From CAYNJW01 sp964397665 (GTDB lineage: Archaea > Nanobdellota > Nanobdellia > Pacearchaeales > GW2011-AR1): a stretch of DNA of 40,666 nt. The stretch covers positions 1 to 40,666 of the forward strand of contig CAYNJW010000006.1 in NCBI GenBank assembly GCA_964397665.1, written 5' to 3'. Positions within the stretch are counted from its first letter, which is position 1. The number at the start of each line of letters is the position of its first letter. Below, in pieces: positions 39,651 through 40,666 of this stretch. The notes beneath the pieces were generated by a model. It saw only the letters and a list, made by a program, of their open reading frames with translations. It had not been told where the DNA came from and did no database searches. The translations under genes and the position numbers were made by a program.

Positions 39651-40666
39651 ATGGTGAAGAAAGAAACTAAGAAAGAACTAAAGTCTAAAAAGACTAAATC
39701 TAAAATCCAAACAACACTTATTATCACTGAAAAACCACAAGCTGCTGCAAAAATAGCTGCTGCATTATCTAATAACACAGATGAAAAGTTTACAAACAAA
39801 GATAAAGTTTCATATTATGAATTTAATAGAGATAATAAACGAATTGTAGTGGTTTGTGCTGTTGGACATTTGTTTGGTGTAATGCAAATTGCTGCAAGAG
39901 GTCCTTTTCCAAATTATGAAATTGAATGGAGGGCAAATTATGAAAAGAAAGGGGCAGCGTATACTAAAAAATATTTTAAGGTAATAAAAAAATTATATAA
40001 AGATGCTACTGAATTTATTGTGGCAACAGATTATGATACTGAGGGTGAAGTTATTGGTTGGAATGTTGTAAGATTTATTTGTAAACAAAAAAATGCAAAA
40101 AGAATGAAATTTTCTTCTTTAACAAAAGACTCATTGGAAAATGCTTGGGAAAATCTTGAAAAAAGTATTAATTTTGGTGAAGCATATGCTGGAGAAACAA
40201 GACATTATCTTGACTGGTTTTATGGTATTAATCTTTCAAGAGGTTTAATGAAAGCCCTTTCTAAAACTGGGCAATTCAGGATACTTTCTATTGGCCGTGT
40301 TCAGGGTCCTGCTTTAAAAATTATTATTGATAAAGAGAGAGAGATTAAAAAATTTAAACCTGAACCTTACTGGGAAATTTTTTTAAATGTAAAGGATATA
40401 AAAAATAAAAAAGTTGAAGTTTCATATTCTAAAAAAATTACGAAAAAGGGAGATTTATTAAAATTTAAACATTTACAAGGCAAGGAAGGTTTTGCAAGTA
40501 CTGAAATAAAAGAAAATGAACTTTCTGCACCGATTCCTTTTGATTTGACTACACTACAAACAGAAGCATACAAACATTGTGGACATACTCCTGCTCAAAC
40601 AATGAAAATCGCACAGGGGCTTTACCTTGATGGTTTAATTTCATACCCAAGAACTTCAAGTCAAAA
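39651..40666 (+). CDS. topA: Type IA DNA topoisomerase, 5' part (cut by window end)
   Basis: Archaeal topoisomerase I or III-like enzyme, which relaxes negative supercoils or decatenates DNA. The N-terminal TOPRIM domain has LIITEKPQAA (E27) and the acid triad DYDTEGE (D127, D129, E131). RHYLDWFYGINLSRGL and ILSIGRVQGPALKII follow. The active-site tyrosine is Y332 in ISYPRTSSQ, a few codons from the window end. The frame stays open to the last base, so the strand-gate domains and any zinc fingers lie outside. A lysine-rich N-terminal tail of about 20 residues precedes TOPRIM. ATG 39651 is the first start in frame with the family core. Confidence 0.95.
   Translation, partial: MVKKETKKELKSKKTKSKIQTTLIITEKPQAAAKIAAALSNNTDEKFTNKDKVSYYEFNRDNKRIVVVCAVGHLFGVMQIAARGPFPNYEIEWRANYEKKGAAYTKKYFKVIKKLYKDATEFIVATDYDTEGEVIGWNVVRFICKQKNAKRMKFSSLTKDSLENAWENLEKSINFGEAYAGETRHYLDWFYGINLSRGLMKALSKTGQFRILSIGRVQGPALKIIIDKEREIKKFKPEPYWEIFLNVKDIKNKKVEVSYSKKITKKGDLLKFKHLQGKEGFASTEIKENELSAPIPFDLTTLQTEAYKHCGHTPAQTMKIAQGLYLDGLISYPRTSSQ

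Overview
The window is AT-rich DNA from an archaeon. This rests on archaeal-type information genes: the exosome trio rrp4-rrp41-rrp42 followed by RNA polymerase subunit K, an MCM helicase, aRF1, Cbf5, archaeal ProRS and ValRS, an OB-fold RPA-like protein, an MBF1-like regulator, deoxyhypusine synthase and Dph2. The very tight spacing, many shortened family members (aRF1 without its mini-domain, short Cbf5, RlmN without its N-terminal domain), promoters lying about 20-30 bases before the start codon, and bacterial-looking partners (ScpB, DisA) suggest a small-genome DPANN lineage such as Pacearchaeota, Woesearchaeota or another Nanoarchaeota relative. That placement is inference. A run of 100 N (20262-20361) marks a scaffold join, so order across it is not proven by sequence.

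Layout. 152-3494 (minus): RlmN-like radical SAM enzyme, an unknown protein, a zinc ribbon, an MscS channel and a phosphoesterase. 3565-8136 (plus): ValRS, two tandem paralogous unknown genes with matching upstream elements, and aRF1. 8147-14738: a cell-surface sugar block with a membrane-anchored polysaccharide-deacetylase-like protein, a processive GT2 enzyme, a membrane-anchored thioredoxin-like protein, a dolichyl-phosphate sugar synthase, GtrA and a GT39-type enzyme, with ScpB and a phosphoesterase inside it. 14803-20215: MBF1-like factor, YggS, OB-fold protein, a 91-bp GC-rich tandem repeat, two small genes, MCM and an unknown gene. 20384-24119: Cbf5, a lipoprotein, an AlkD-like protein and a secreted protein with a beta-rich C-terminus. 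24197-28601: exosome genes, RpoK, GatB and a small gene. 28660-28841: tRNA-Arg(UCG) whose 3' end is duplicated 106 bp away. 29067-31899: ProRS, a two-helix K+ channel and small genes. 31938-37925: ureohydrolase, PLP decarboxylase, deoxyhypusine synthase, DHH phosphoesterase, DisA and a split dph2. 37922-40666: flavin reductase-like protein, two small genes and the 5' part of a type IA topoisomerase.

How the genes fit together. The ureohydrolase, decarboxylase and deoxyhypusine synthase look like a polyamine-to-hypusine (aIF5A) set, and dph2 next door modifies aEF2. DisA and the DHH-DHHA1 phosphoesterase overlap by four bases and look like a synthase/hydrolase pair for cyclic di-AMP. A K+ channel and an MscS channel are in the same window, which is suggestive because c-di-AMP usually governs potassium and osmotic balance.

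The most notable items are the DisA-DHH pair in an archaeon, the dph2 gene broken between the first and second iron-sulfur cysteines, the tRNA 3'-end duplication, the 91-bp GC-rich repeat that overlaps a gene end and a promoter, the twin promoters of the paralogous unknown genes, and a decarboxylase that appears to lack its usual catalytic cysteine.
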